This document shows, piece after piece, positions 1-13,721 of a DNA stretch of 64,000 nucleotides (its first letter is position 1; each line of letters begins with the position of its first letter). Position numbers and translations under genes: made by a program. The notes under the pieces are model-generated. The model was not told the DNA's origin and did not search any database. It worked only from the letters and a program-made list of their open reading frames with translations. Source of the DNA: Maylandia zebra (taxonomy: Eukaryota > Chordata > Actinopteri > Cichliformes > Cichlidae); NCBI RefSeq assembly GCF_041146795.1, contig NC_135176.1, positions 17,495,786-17,559,785 of the forward strand. Reading direction: 5' to 3'.

Positions 1-3000
1 TTAGCAGCTTTGTAGGCGCTGCATTGCAATTCAAATGGATGCAAATAATTGTGGTGGAAATGGTCCAAACGTCGTAACTCCAAAACAATATTCAGTTTTC
101 TGGTCTGCTGATTTCATCCTTTTATTTCCACTGGGATGTAAAACCTTCCCCGGTGGGTAGAGCCATAAACAATAAACATGCAAATAAGTTGATTTAATTC
201 TTGTAAAGTGTATCTGTGGATTTTTGCATCTGCTCAATCTTCAGCATTCGTCTCTAATTAATGTGGCACTCCCCTTCGGTTAGGTCCATGTCATTATGAA
301 TGTTCCTGTTAGTGTTAAAAGCTACCGTAACACCCAAAGGCTAATGCAAAAGCCGATCACACTTTCCAGTGTCGGGATGGTGAATGTAGGAGATTTTTCG
401 GTGACTTGCTAAATTATGGGATGGCTAAAAGCAAGAAGAAGGGGTTAAATCGATTTTCTACAACAGAATTGTTACGCTGCATATGAAGGTGAGGTAGGAA
501 ATGATGAAGAAGCAGACGCATCCCTCCCAGGAGCGACTAATAATTCATTCAGCTGTCTTTAGCTGGGAGCCCTGCGTGGCTGTCAGAGATGATGCACTTT
601 TGGGGGAGTCTCATTTTATGACACTGCTCTTTCCTCCTTCATCCATGCAGTTGTTGCGCATCAACAAACAGGCTGGCGGATGAGCATGTTGAGTCACAGA
701 AGGACAGTTTGGGGCCGTGCGAGTGCACAGGTGGACATGATGATGGACAGTTCCCTGTCATCTTACCGAACCCCTCTGCTGTTGCCAGTAAATCTTTCTC
801 TGCACACACTGTAAACAAACAAGCCTCGCGCTGCTTTTGCCGCAACTGTGCCTCCTAGCATCTCCTCATCCCAGCAGTGTTTTAATTATCGAGTCCCAAC
901 GTGCCCTTCTCTTGGATCGGCTATCTATAGCAGCTTTCAGTCGCTCCAGCATTTTGATGGAGAGCAGAGTGTCAAGGATGAGAGTAACAATCCACCCAGT
1001 CGCCCTTTTCAAATGATAAATGTCCTCGCCACCTGGAGTTGTTAAGAATCCTTTCAAGATGAAGTCATTGGAAATGCTCAGTCTGTGAGAAATTATTATA
1101 GCATGTGGTAATTTGATTAAGAAGTTTGTTGCTGTCTCTTTGCAGTCTTATTGTTGTAAAACTGCCTGAAAAGTTTCTATTTCAGTAAATTTAATACTTT
1201 CACTCTTACTTTTTTGTTCTCTTGGAACAGGGGTGTCAAACATAAGCCCCGGGGGCCACAATTGATCCACCAAAGACTCCAATTTGGCCGACTGGGCGGC
1301 CTTGGAAAATGTGAAGCATCGCATTAATTTTGGACTTTTAACTACCTTTTCATATATTTTACAGGTTTTCCAGCTAATAAAGACCACCCCCACAGTCATT
1401 TATGCTACGTCAAAGTAATTTAGTAACAGATAAATGATTAAATGTTCCTATCTACTAGAGAAATTTCTTTATTTACAATGGATTCACAGAAAAAAGACAA
1501 ATTTGTGTTTTATAATTACAGGACAGTCTGGGGAATGAGCTATCAGCTTTTCTTCCGTAATTTTAGACATTTATTTCTTACAACTTTAGCCCAAAGAGCA
1601 GAGCTGACAGATTTCTTTTCATTTTGCTATGATAGAAAAACTATCATGTGGAAAAACTGAGCAGTAAGGTGTTTTGTGTTATTTTTAACTCATTTTGGAC
1701 TCTGTTTTATGCCTGATTTCTTGTTTGATTGAGGAGTATATGCAGCAGTTATGAAGGTAGTGCTTTTTGTTGTGTAGAAGAGGCAGAGTCATCTCGCAAA
1801 GACATGAAACAGGATTTTACATGAATTTAAGGCGCAAGACAATATTCAATAAACTGTAACCTCATTTGGGGAGATTTTTCTTCAATAAACTTCTCATTCG
1901 TTTGGAAAACGGAAACATGGCATGAATCGGCCATTGAAAAACATTTTCATCTGCTGCTTCACATCAGAAAATCACATCTGTATAGTGCACATTTATGCGC
2001 GCGCACACACACACAGATAAGCAGAGTTCTTAATAGGAAATGCCTTTTGTTTGCGAGAGATGATCCGTAAAGTTTTGCCCCCAGTGAAGTGTTGAGGGTT
2101 AAATGGACACTTACTGGGGCTGGAAAAGCTTGTTTGTTCATGCAGAGAGCAGTTAGAGTGTTCACTGTCTGTGGTGCGATCTCTGCTCAGTGCTTTGAAA
2201 CACTGGTTTCTGATCTGAAAACCTTTTAAAACTCTCACAATAATCACGACACTCAGTCTGCATGGAAGACTTTTTTTTTTTTTAAATAGTGCTTTCTGTT
2301 TATGAATGGGAGTCATTAAAAGTCTGTTTTTGACCCTCGGCTGAACAAAATGAAGGACGTTTCTCATTTGTGTAAAGTGCAAATAGGCTTGTTTACATTT
2401 GTGCATTTATCCTCGCATCTGTGTGTGTTTTTGGCTCTGTGCGCTGATGTGCTCCCAGGGTTTAAAAAGGCCATTTATAACAGTTTGAAGAGAAATCTCC
2501 ATAGGTTTTCTGTCTAAAGAGCTGAACTCATAGGGCAGGCAGCGCTTTGATGCAGCAGGAGGTCAAATCAGGTAGATGTGATCAGTAACCCATAAACATT
2601 AAAGAGCAGATTATCTTCTCTCCCTGGAGCGTTCAAATGTTGATTACTTAAATTTTATACAGATATTCTTGGTATAAATGTAGGTGAGGTGAGTAGACTG
2701 AAAAATCACAGTACAAACATAAACAGACTGTCTCTTTAATATTTAAAATTGTCTGAGGCACCGAGGGGAACCCATCAATTTTACATGCAGTAGTTTGACG
2801 TTACCCCCTTGTGATATCTCATAAAAACTGCAATTCAGATTTTCAAGCCATCTTAATGTCCCCATTAAGTAGAAATTAAATTGCACCAAGAGTAGTAAGT
2901 GTTGTGTAGGGAAAAAAACATTTGTGCTCAGCTGATCCAGGAGCAAGAATCTGATTTAACAAGTCAGTTTGCTGTGACCAAAAGTTCAGCCTTTGTAAAA

Positions 3001-5862
3001 CTCAGAAATAAAGGGAAGCAATAATTGTATCTCACATATGTAGGTTTAACAAGTTTGCAGTAGTAGGATCAACAGAGGGGCCAGATGGATCTCTTGGGTT
3101 TTCTGTCAGGTCTTTACTTGAATTTTTTTTCTTGTTTCTTAAGGACATGAGTTTCAGATACTGTGTGTCTACTGTAAATAGATTTTTAGACCTCCCACTT
3201 CTTCTTTTGTCTTTAATTGTCCCAGGTTCCTGAAGTTTTTTAAGGACACGCTGCACACAATATCTCTTTGGCATCTTGTTGGTGAAAAATACTATACTTT
3301 ACAAACTGTTTTATCTTTGTGTTGTGATGTGTTTTTGACAGACTGTTAGTAACAAAGTGTGAAAGATACAACTTAAATTTGTTTCTTTGCTAAATTGTCT
3401 CTTATGTTTACACAATATACTATTTAATATCATGAGCTATTTTTTTTATTGCTGAATGATTCATGGCTCAGTGTTAAGTTGCTTAACAAACAAAATATTC
3501 CTTTGAAGGTGGTCAGGTACAAAGACTGCACTGAAAAAAGAGCCAAAGATTTCTGATGAACTCAAAGCCACTTAGCAGCAAATTATAAAGAAATGCTCAA
3601 GACTTTTGCACAGTATTGCATAGATGATGGATAGGTAACTGTAGTGTGCACCAAAATCTTCTATAAACTCAAATCTTCCATAATACACACATTTTAACTA
3701 TAATGACAGATATTAGATGTTTACATTTTTAGATATGTTTAGATACCCTTGCAACTCTGAGAGAGTAGTGGACCAAAACAATGGATTTCATATAACCTGT
3801 ATTTCAACCTACACCCATCTGAATGCTGTTTGCTTGTCACTGTGTGTCTGTGATAGCGACAAAAAAAACTTTCAGCAGTTCTTTTATGTCGGTAGAGCTG
3901 CAGGGGAACATGTCTTTGCCGAGCTAGAAAGCACCAACAGCTCTCACACAGTTACAGGCACTTTCCTGGCATTTTAGGCTTGGTGATAGGCAGTTTGCTA
4001 GGAGACATTTTTCAAACTGGACTTGGATGGTTTGAGCTGTGCAAAAAAGCCACTTAAAGCAAATATGTCACTTTACTGTGGCTGGTTTTGGTAAGTGACT
4101 GCGACAGATGAGAAATGGCTGTACAATATTTCAATAGAAAGGTGAACTTTTTTTTATTTAAGAGCAATCAAAGGTACAGCCAGAGAGATTTTCTGTAGAG
4201 AATAAAACCTGTTCTTTTAACCTGGCTCTTAAATAAAATAGCCAGCAACATCTTACTTAGAACGCAGTCTTTTAGTTTATACCAGACAATTTAATTCAAT
4301 CTCAGGCATTTATTACTTTCTAATTTCAGCCCACGTGTTGAGTAAATACTCACATTGATTTCCTATATATCATGTTAATTAGCATAATTTCCTGCCTCGC
4401 CATCACTGCCAGTGTTTAATGTATCGTGCTGATTATCGCAACACGTCAAGAAGCCCAAGGAAATAGTGTTTACAGTTCTTAATCAGGATTAAGGTTCTGA
4501 TGTTTAATTAAAGATGCAAGTTAAAAATAAATTCCTCTGTTTATAAATGGAACACTCAGAACTTTAAAGACCTGAAATGACGCAGGTTTGATGAATAAGT
4601 GACAAAAGCGGTTTTTAAATAGTGGTAAATTATATTTATAGCTGTGGTAGAATTTAAGACTTTCTATTTTTTATCATTATTACTATTTCTATTTTACTTC
4701 AGTCTGCACCCATGGGTTCACTGCAGTAAGGCCCGTGCTCAAAGAAATCATCTGAAAAGAAAAAGTTGGGACTTTTTCTTCTCTTTATTCTTCAAATACA
4801 GTGTCGTTGTCTCTCACACACATTCATTCAGTCTTCCCTTTCTCTTTATCCCGCTCTCAAATTTGGTTAAAAAAAAAGAAGAAGAAAAAACGAGTATACC
4901 ACTTCTTCTTCTCCTCTCATCCATAAAATTCAGCCCTTTCTATCCTTCTGCTCTGCATTTCCTCTCACATTTTCAGGTAAAACTGTAGTTGAAGTATGGA
5001 AATATGAGCCATTCTGCTTCAGACCCCAACACAGATAAGGATCTGTGGTTCCCATGGAAACGAGGCTGCAGAGTTGGTGAATTGGCACCCGCTGGTCAAC
5101 ACTTGATATACTGATATGGAAGCTCATCAGGATTTTTCACAGCATTGTGTGCTCCTGCATAATTTGCTTGCATATGCATGCATGCTCATGATGTAACCCT
5201 CATTTGTAGCAGAATTTGTTTTGCTTTAACCGGGTATGCCTCCATATACCTACACTCAGGCGAGAAGCACTGAAGCTAATCTGCTTTTCTGATGCATCGC
5301 TATTTTAGCGTTACTGAACATTTTATTTCTGCTCACTCACATGCATTCACAGTCACGTTAGGTATTTGTCTTTAAATTAAGTTCCAATCATATTCAGACC
5401 AGGGCTTTAAGAAAATCTCAGAAAAATCCTATGCAGTCATTCTTTTTTAAACATGTAGAAATATTTGAGATGGCCCACCTGCCTGCTTAAAGCCACCTTT
5501 GTTTCTGTAAGACAGCCAATATGTTTTTCAGTCTAAAATACTCATGCGTGTACATGATAACCCTTCAATTTTCTACACCACCAACACATCCTACTCAGTC
5601 TTTTGTATTCCGTTAACTGAAGCTTGCTGCAGGTACTAATTCCAGGATACTGACACAAGGGCATGATGGTCGGTGTAAAACCTTTAAATAGTCTTAGGCT
5701 GAGGATGATTTTTCCAAGCAGGCCTATATGCCTGCTATACACAGCTAATGTAATAAAAGTTATTTTGAGCCATTTAAAAACAAAAAAATCAAACAGCATA
5801 GATGAAACATTTAAACCTCTCCCCATCCCTTCTTATATCCCCCCTTTAAGTTTGTAGCTCAG
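1..5862 (+). other. Intronic DNA upstream of the first visible TRPC4 exon
   Basis: No exon with TRPC-family coding sequence was recognised here, so the N-terminal TRPC4 exons (ankyrin repeats and linker) should lie before the window. The stretch is AT-rich with short chance ORFs. It holds a Tc1 remnant (about 3,020-3,620) and a short segment near 1,229-1,300 that resembles a common fish 'ggggtgtcaaacataagccc' repeat. A homeobox-site-rich block near 4,300-4,520 is non-coding. That this is a single intron is an inference. Confidence 0.6.
3020..3620 (-). mobile_element. Degenerate Tc1/mariner transposon remnant
   Basis: A minus-strand frame at 3,032-3,274 encodes an 80-residue segment with Tc1 transposase N-terminal features, namely the DNA-binding linker motif IKDKRRSGRSKN followed by LKLMSLRNKKK and the segment DPSGPSVDPTT. 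A terminal-repeat-like sequence 'gacttttgcacagtattg' sits at about 3,602-3,619, a common end of fish Tc1-like elements. The catalytic DDE part is absent, so this is an internally deleted, inactive copy. Confidence 0.75.
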
Positions 5863-8800
5863 CCCAACTGTCAGCAGCTTTTGGCATCACGCTGGTATGA
5901 TGAGTTCCCTGGCTGGAGGCGGCGTCACTGGGCGGGAAAGTTTGTCACCTGTGTCTTCATAGGTCTCCTCTTCCCTGTGTTTGCTCTCTGCTACCTCATC
6001 GCTCCCAAGAGTCGCTATGGCCTCTTCATCCGCAAGCCCTTCATCAAGTTCATCTGCCACACGGCGTCCTACCTGACCTTTCTGTTCCTGCTGCTCCTCG
6101 CCTCCCAGCACATTGTTATCACGGAGCAGAACAGGCAGGACAGGCAGGGCCCTCCACCCACCGCTGTGGAGTGGATGATCCTGCCCTGGGTACTGGGTGA
6201 GTACAGTGGTTTTGTACTCTGCATTAGGATGATTATACTGTTTGATAGTGTACTGATGGTGAATGTACTGGTGAATTGCTGAAGGTAAAAAAGTAGAGAG
6301 CTTATTTGTGGTCAGTTAATGTCACTAAATCTTTAAATATTGGGTTTAAATTACTCTTGCTATGACAACCATACACCTCAGCTGATGTTTCTATGGAAAA
6401 GTCAAATCCAAACTTTCCAAACTTCCAAACTTTACAATTGTTAATGGGAACAAGTGATTTTTCTTTCGTTGCTGATCGACTCCAAATACTACACAAAGTA
6501 GAACTGGATCAAAGTGCTGAATGAACATTAAGCCTATAAAAATGTTATTTTTTCATCCTGCCTCGGGCATCGCAGCAGATTTTGAGCTCAGTGACTAAGT
6601 GCTTCTTGTTGACATGCTTTTCTGCCCTCCACAGTTTTTACTATTTACTTTTTAGCCATGCTACCAACATGACTTTAGGCATTGACTTTAGTCCTTCCAT
6701 CACCTCTGGTCCAAAATAATCTCTTCAACAACAGCCAACAAATCCAATGGGGGTTGTATTGGAAAGGGTGTCCAGCACAAAAAAATCTGCCAAGTCAAAC
6801 ATGCAGAGATGCCCACTGTGGCGACCGCTTCTGAATAAGGAAGTAGCTGAAAGTAGCTTTTTGATCAACTGTTTGTAGTTCAGGCATAATGTATTATTCT
6901 TCCTGATTGTTTTTTTTTCTTTTCCTGCACTGCCATGAGGTTAACTTACTTTTCTTTAGTTTTGAGTTAAATACCATGTGTCCATTGAAAGGGAGATTTT
7001 TAATCTCAGTGGGACTTCCATCCTCTATTTATCCAGATAAAATAATGACAGTTGCATCCATTGAAATATCATGAGACTGAGGGTGTCCGTCAAGTAGAAT
7101 TGTGAAAATGCTTTTTTGATTTTTTTAAGCTGTTCAGTACTTTGGTTTATAATCAAATACAAAATTGAATGGCATTTACCGCAGCCTTAGCTCTCTTTCA
7201 TCATGTGTTCGAGCCAGCCTGTAAATGTCAACATGGGAACATTGTAAACTGTGATAATGAAATTTGGTAGACATGTTTGTTTGCTAATGTACAGTAGCTC
7301 ACATCTCCTCAAAGGGCATGTCAATAAAATAGCCAGCCTGAGTCAGGGGTGCTACAGTAGCTGCAGATTGAAGAGAACATAAGGAGTATTTTTATCTTTA
7401 CAGTCCTCAATTTTTTAAAATAATATGCAATCATATAAAATGCTAATACTGGACACATGCTCTGTTTTTCTATAATCTAATTTCTAGGATTCATCTGGGC
7501 AGAGATCAAGCAAATGTGGGATGGTGGTTTTCAAGACTATGTTCATGACTGGTGGAACCTGATGGACTTTGTCATGAACTCTCTGTACTTGGCCACTATC
7601 TCCCTGAAGATTGTAGCCTATACTAAGGTAACCACTAGTGTTGACAATAGACTAAACAGGCTGTGACCTTTCTTTATGCTCAAGTTATCTTTTCTTTTTC
7701 TTTTTTTGCTCATCCAGTACAGCGGAAGTAAACCCAGAAACCAGTGGGAAATGTGGCACCCGACACTAGTTGCTGAAGCAGTGTTTGCCATTGCAAACAT
7801 TTTCAGTTCCCTGCGCCTCATTTCACTGTTCACGGCCAACTCTCACCTGGGGCCACTGCAGATTTCTCTGGGGCGAATGTTGCTCGACATCCTGAAGTTC
7901 CTCTTCATCTACTGCCTGGTAAATGTTTGCGCACGAGCAGAACAAAGACAAGAAGTGGAACAGTAAATTATATGTGACAGAAGTAGTGAATGAAGTTACA
8001 TAATTTCGCCCACACGCTGCATTTCTTTTCAGGTTCTGCTCGCCTTCGCTAATGGCCTGAACCAGCTGTACTTTTACTATGACACTAAGGCTTCAGATGA
8101 GAAAGGAAAGTGTAAGGGCATCCGATGTGTGCATCAGAATAACGCTTTCTCCACGTGAGTTTGCATGAATCCTGTCTTGCTTGCTCGAGTAGTGTGAATG
8201 TGTGATCTTGTGTGTGAGAGAGAGTGTCAAAGAATCAGAGAGCTGTGCGTTCGTGTATATCGCTGTTACTTGTTACAAAATGTGGGAACTCAGTCAAATT
8301 TTCAGTTGCTAAGAAAAGCTGGTGTATTAGCAGAATCTCATTAACACTAAGTGAAGGGTTCCTTCAGTCTTTTTTAAACCATCCTGCAACTGAATACATT
8401 TTCAACTAGCAAGGACACATTTTATTTACTGCATGTATCTGTACTGTTTAGCAAATTTGGCTTACATCGCATACGTTGTCTTGCAGATTATTTGAGACCC
8501 TGCAGTCTCTTTTCTGGTCTATCTTTGGTTTGATCAGCCTGTATGTGACCAATGTGGATGCTGACCACCAGTTCACTGAATTTGTCGGTGCCAACATGTT
8601 CGGGGCCTACAACATCATTTCATTGGTGGTCCTCCTCAACATGCTCATAGCTATGATGAACAACTCCTACCAGCACATTGCTGTGAGCACTAATCAAAAA
8701 CACTGCAAACAGTCATGTAAGTGTAACAGTTCAACCAAAACATTCATTCTTATCAAATATACCTCAATCTGATTTCAGGACCATGCAGACATTGAGTGGA

Positions 8801-11800
8801 AATTTGCAAGGACAAAACTGTGGATGAGTTATTTTGAAGAAGGGGGTACTCTGCCAGCTCCTTTCAACATCATCCCCAGCCCCAAATCATTCTGGTACCT
8901 CATGTGCTGGATCAAGAAGCAGGTGTGGAGGACAAGCTCCAAGCGCCCTGACACCATTGGTACCCTTGGGGTAAGGCTGGTGTCAAATGTGTTTGTATGG
9001 TTTTCACATACAGAGAGAGAAAAGGGGGGTTGGTTGGTTGGTTGGTTTAAAAAATGAACATAAGGAATAATAAGCTGAAAGATTTTATTGCTGTTATCTT
9101 TTTAACTTATAACTGAGAAATTCAGTTATACTAATTCATATTTTGTAAATAAGTTGTGGTTGGAGGTTTATGACTTTACAAAGGCCATTCAAGGTTTTAT
9201 CAACTCCAAAACCAGTTGATGTGTGTTTGGATCATTGTCTGGTTGGAAAACCCAATTGTACAAGTTTCAACATTCTAGTTGCTGATTTTACGTGTAATTG
9301 TAAAATTTGGAGGTTCTCCACCTTCATTGTTCCACCCACTTTGTACAATTACCAGTACCACGAGTAGCAAAACAGCCCCAGAGCATGATGCTGTCACCAC
9401 GCTTTTTGCCTGGTACAGTGTTCTTAGGTTTGAAAGCCTTACCTTCACTCCTCCAGACATACTTGTACCTCTTGTGACAAGCTCAATGTTTGTTGCACCT
9501 GACCATAAAACTTTCTGGCAAAGGTGAAAGTCTTAGTTTTGGAGCAGGGACATCTTTCTTGGACCCTCTCGGTCCATGGATGTAAAATATGCTTTACTGT
9601 GGAGAGTAACTTGTACTTATACAAACAAAGTTGTTTGAACTCATAATGTTGAAGTCTGGAGTTGTATAGGAATGGCTTCCAGAGTGCTTCCTGATATGAC
9701 CAGGCATAATAGCGGTGATTGAGAGCTGAATTTCCATGACTTGAGCTGAATTTTATTTAAAAAATAATCAGGCAACTTTACTTATAAGAGAGAGTCAAGA
9801 TTTGCTGCTCTGCTTTGTCTTGTATGACACTAAACGAAATAACCCAGTGAAATAAGTGTTAGTTTCTGTAGAAAGTAGAATTTTCACTTTATTGCAGCCT
9901 AATTTTAGAGGGAAACTTTTTCGTGTTTGATGGCGCAGCACTCAGGAGACACACATATCGAGCCTCACAGATAGCAGAGTTTACAGAAAAGTGTGATACT
10001 GTGAAGAAAAACAAAATATGTTTTAGGTTTGGTTTTTTTTTAACTCATCTCCCACTCTTTCTCTAACCAACCTCTGGCATCTGATGTCTGTGTAGAGGCG
10101 AGCTGCAGAGAACCTGAGGATAAACCATCAGTACCAGGTAAGTGCAGTCTCTTTGAAAGCAAGCTGAAAATAATTACAGTCTCTCACCACTGTCTGTGTA
10201 AGTGTGTGCGGCAGACACAAATTGGCCTTTTTAGGTTTCCAGCACTCAGTTTTCATCTGTTCATTTTCTTAATTACTTTTACAAAAGGGGGGAGGGGAGG
10301 TGGGGGTCAAAGGGTGAGAGGTGGATACACACAGGGCAGGTTCAACGCAGGGCTGACACCCTGAAGCGGACGTTCCATAAAAAGCTTTTATGATGTTTCA
10401 CAAAATCAGCCAAACAACTGAACTCAGTAGGATTTAAATCACTTCTCATTGTAGAGGAGCACATTTGTCTGTTTCCTGTCTCATTCATTTGAAGTTTGTA
10501 TTGAATAAAGTTTCAGATCTTTTGTGTTCAAGATTTTTTTTTAATTATTGTAGGAGGTACTGAGGAACCTGGTGAAACGTTATGTGGCTGCCATGATTCG
10601 AGATGCCAAGACAGAGGAAGGCTTGACTGAAGACAACTTCAAGGTAGTCTTCTTGAATGAATATGACATTCATGTTATTCATTCATTCATTATACATTCA
10701 TGTTATGTTATTTATCATCATGTTTGTATATTTTTCTTTTGCATTTTGGTTATATTTAATCTTTTTTTCCATTATTGTAATGCGTTGACTGTTAATGCAA
10801 ATCCTTTAAGGACATGCCTGGAAGTCATCAGACAAACTAATAACAGTCATCTTCTGACAAGATAATGATGATAAGACAATATATATGTGGATGTATGAGG
10901 AGATGGTTTAAGTGCTCACTAATCCAGATTTTCATCATAGTTCAAAGGTATTTGAAGGGCATTGTGACTGTTTTTCTTAGTTTAACAGACATAACCATGA
11001 TCATACAAAGATAAATAATGCATCAATTATTAGTCTAGACTACAGGCTAACTAGTTAGCTAACTAGTTACAAAGCTAGCTAGATAGCTTTTTTAGCTAAA
11101 TCAATACAGCTCAGTTTTTGCTGATACCAACAGCTAGTAGTTATAAATTTCACAGTCAAGCTGCTCTTTGTTTTTTAGGAGCTGAAACAAGATATCTCCA
11201 GTTTCCGTTATGAGGTGATGGGAATGATGAAGACAGGAAAGTCAGCTTTAAATGTGGCAAAGGCCAGTGGCAGCTCAGTGGAATCCAGCCTTGCGTACCC
11301 TAATTCCTCACTCAAGGTCTCTGCTTGCCCACAGAGCACCCAGATGAAAAGCAAATTTAATCGATTCAAAATCGCTACATCCATCCTCAAGCTGGGCAGT
11401 TCAACAGCTGCACCCAGGCCACCTGAAGCCTCCAATGGTCTACCTAATGGATTCATGTCCCTGGTCTCTGATGAGAGCTCTGGTGAAATGTCAAGCCAGA
11501 GGAGAAGCAACTCCAAAGATGTATCTGACTTTGGTTTGTTTCAGAAACACCAAAGGGGCAACAAAGAAGCCTCATCAAGCGCAGCAGAAAGCTCGAGGGA
11601 GATGTACTCTTTGTCAGAAGAAGCAGGGGAGTGTGGGGACTCAGAGGAACATATCGCTGGAGAAAAGAGTGAGAGGAAACTCCTGGAAACAAAAAAGAAG
11701 GAAGAAGTCGAGGAAATTAAGGAGGAGTCGAACAGCAAAAAATGCTTGGACCAGTGTGAAGAAAGAGAAACCGAGGAAAGAGACAAGGATTTAACCTGTA

Positions 11801-11853
11801 CTGACTCAGTAGCTGATGAATGTATGTCTGGCTCATACAAAGACGATGCCTAA
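5863..11853 (+). CDS. trpc4: TRPC4 short transient receptor potential channel, C-terminal two thirds (9 exons, 5'-partial)
   Basis: Receptor-operated, Ca2+-permeable non-selective cation channel of the plasma membrane. Exons: 5863-6196, 7488-7627, 7718-7918, 8033-8154, 8487-8682, 8779-8970, 10096-10137, 10554-10643, 11179-11853; all phases agree (663 codons plus TAA). The frame opens with [15 protein letters not shown] before S1. S1-S4 follow, with [20 protein letters not shown] and [20 protein letters not shown]. The extracellular CKGIRC cysteine pair is present, as are the pore [15 protein letters not shown]6 [22 protein letters not shown] box [10 protein letters not shown] and the calmodulin/IP3R-binding region RRAAENLR...[19 protein letters not shown]. 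The segment [14 protein letters not shown] favours TRPC4 over TRPC5. The last exon codes for an acidic tail ending GSYKDDA, without the VTTRL PDZ ligand of mammalian TRPC4. Whether this is the a or b duplicate cannot be told here. Confidence 0.95.
9150..9720 (-). mobile_element. Decayed Tc1-like transposase in a TRPC4 intron
   Basis: Reverse-strand reading around 9,340-9,520 gives fragments like the Tc1 transposase catalytic region (a '[19 protein letters not shown]' frame and the typical DNA of the SIMLWGCF region, seen as 'gccccagagcatgatgctg' on the plus strand). The reading frame is interrupted many times and no clean terminal repeats were found. It lies between TRPC4 exons ending at 8,970 and starting at 10,096, opposite to the host gene. 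Confidence 0.65.
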
Positions 11854-12770
11854 GATGTGATGCGATGTGATCAGAACTACAGGCCCAGTAATGCTGGATT
11901 GAAGACAGAGAGACTGACAATCAACGTGAGCCTCGAGTGAGAATTGTGAACATGAGTCGAACTTTTCCAGTTATTACTAAACTTATGATCAGCTTTGATC
12001 TTTGGAGACTCAGGGAGGCCTTTGGTTTAACTGTTTTAAACGCTGTTATATTAGCAGTGGAAATGCAGCAACATTGTTCGAAGCTCCGTGTAAGCATTAC
12101 GAGGAATCACATTTAAGGATTACTATATTTCGTTTTAAGACCCCAGAGGTGATTGGACAATAATGATTTCCTGAAAGAAAAAAGCTTTTTCTCCCAGCTG
12201 ATATGTGCATTTCAGTTCAAATTGTCCTGTTGGTTACCATATAACCGTCTCTCTCTACCTCTTTTTTTTTCCCTCTACCCATGAACATTTAACTCTCCCC
12301 ATCAGTATCTTATTAGAGCAATAGATGTGTTCTGTTTTAGACGTGACTTTCTGCCTTACTCTGTCTGTTTCTGCACTTTACACACTTTAAAATGGCATAC
12401 AGTTTTTTCAAAGATCGCTCAAACTCTGATCATTGCAACAGCAATTCTGTCAAAGTTTTCTATGCAAGAACTGTGGATCATGATTCTCATCACACTGATT
12501 AGGCCGACTGTAAATTCAGCGCTGACAGTTCATCCCAAGTATTTTCTGTAAAGTAGGGCGTGGCCAAACTATCTGAGATAGACATTATGAACACAGCCGA
12601 TAAATTATTTAAAGCAACGTATTATTCAAGTTTTGTCACTCAAGAATAAACTCATTATTTTGAACAGATCTGCTGTTTTTAACTGTTAGTTTAAGATGTC
12701 ATGTTAGTTCGAATGAATGACATTATAGAAACTGAAACATAAATCAAGAATAAATATAGAAATACACTCT
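11854..12770 (+). other. trpc4: TRPC4 3' untranslated region (probable)
   Basis: After the TAA stop there is no further coding sequence. Candidate polyadenylation signals AATAAA lie at 12,645-12,650 and 12,749-12,754. The true cleavage site is not known from sequence. Confidence 0.55.
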
Positions 12771-13720
12771 TAATTTCCTGTCTCCTCTTTTGTTCATTGC
12801 AAATCCCAGACAGGCATAAACACAGTAACTGATACTGTCAAAAGTTAACTGTATATCTTCATAGTAGATTATGAGGTTATGCTGAAACAAATGCATATGT
12901 ATAAAAATAATGAAATGGTTAATAGTTGTTATGCAAACTGATATTTTTTTTAATTGGGTCACACAATACCTTTCTATTTAAAGGAGTCAGACAAGCATCA
13001 CCAAATGGTCTATTTTACTCTTGAGGCGTGTCTTTAGGCTTTGTTACTTTGTTACTAGCAGCCTGGCTTTTTTTTTTTTTTTAATTAATTTTTTTTAAAC
13101 ACATAATTTTTGTCATTTTTTGTGGATTTTCTGTATTTTTGACAAATGGCAAAGATAATATAGTTTGGCAGCCACGAAGTAGTATTTTTGTGACTTTCAA
13201 AGAGCTAGTAGCCAAAAAATGGGCATATCATGTATCTCCTTACTATCTACATTCAGATGAACACTATCTGAAAATCAGTTCCTTAAATGGATGTGGGCCT
13301 TCAGCTCACCATATACTGTTTGCAGAGTAGAGGTGGGTTTCAAGTAGTGCTTTGTCATACCATCAGTGATAATACTAGTATAAATTCATATAAAACTATT
13401 GTGATATCACTGGTATTAGCAATACCATGCCTTTTCTCTGTAAGGGTGAGCACATTGATCCAAATATCATTAGTATCAATACCAATGCTGGTATTTGTAT
13501 CGGATCAGTACTAGCATGATAGGATTGATATGTTGTTTCTATCCTCTAAGTTCAGTATCTAATCCACTCTGTTAAATTGATTGTGTGTTTTTTTGTAAAT
13601 GAAAAAATATACTTCAAACGTATACTACTTTTTGTGTTGGCTGTCACGTCTGTGTTATAGGCTATAGCACATTTGAACTACAGAAGAAGCACCTTAAGAG
13701 AATAATAATGGATTGGATTT
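12771..13720. other. Intergenic, AT-rich, no gene seen
   Basis: Low-complexity T/A runs near 13,068-13,110 and a stretch of short ATAC/GTAT-like motifs at 13,340-13,510. No coding or splice pattern was recognised. Confidence 0.5.
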
Positions 13721-13721
13721 A

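Noticed and set aside
4644..4988. 114-codon hydrophobic frame in the TRPC4 intron
   Set aside because: T-rich low-complexity composition gives poly-L/F by chance; no domain and no splice partners.
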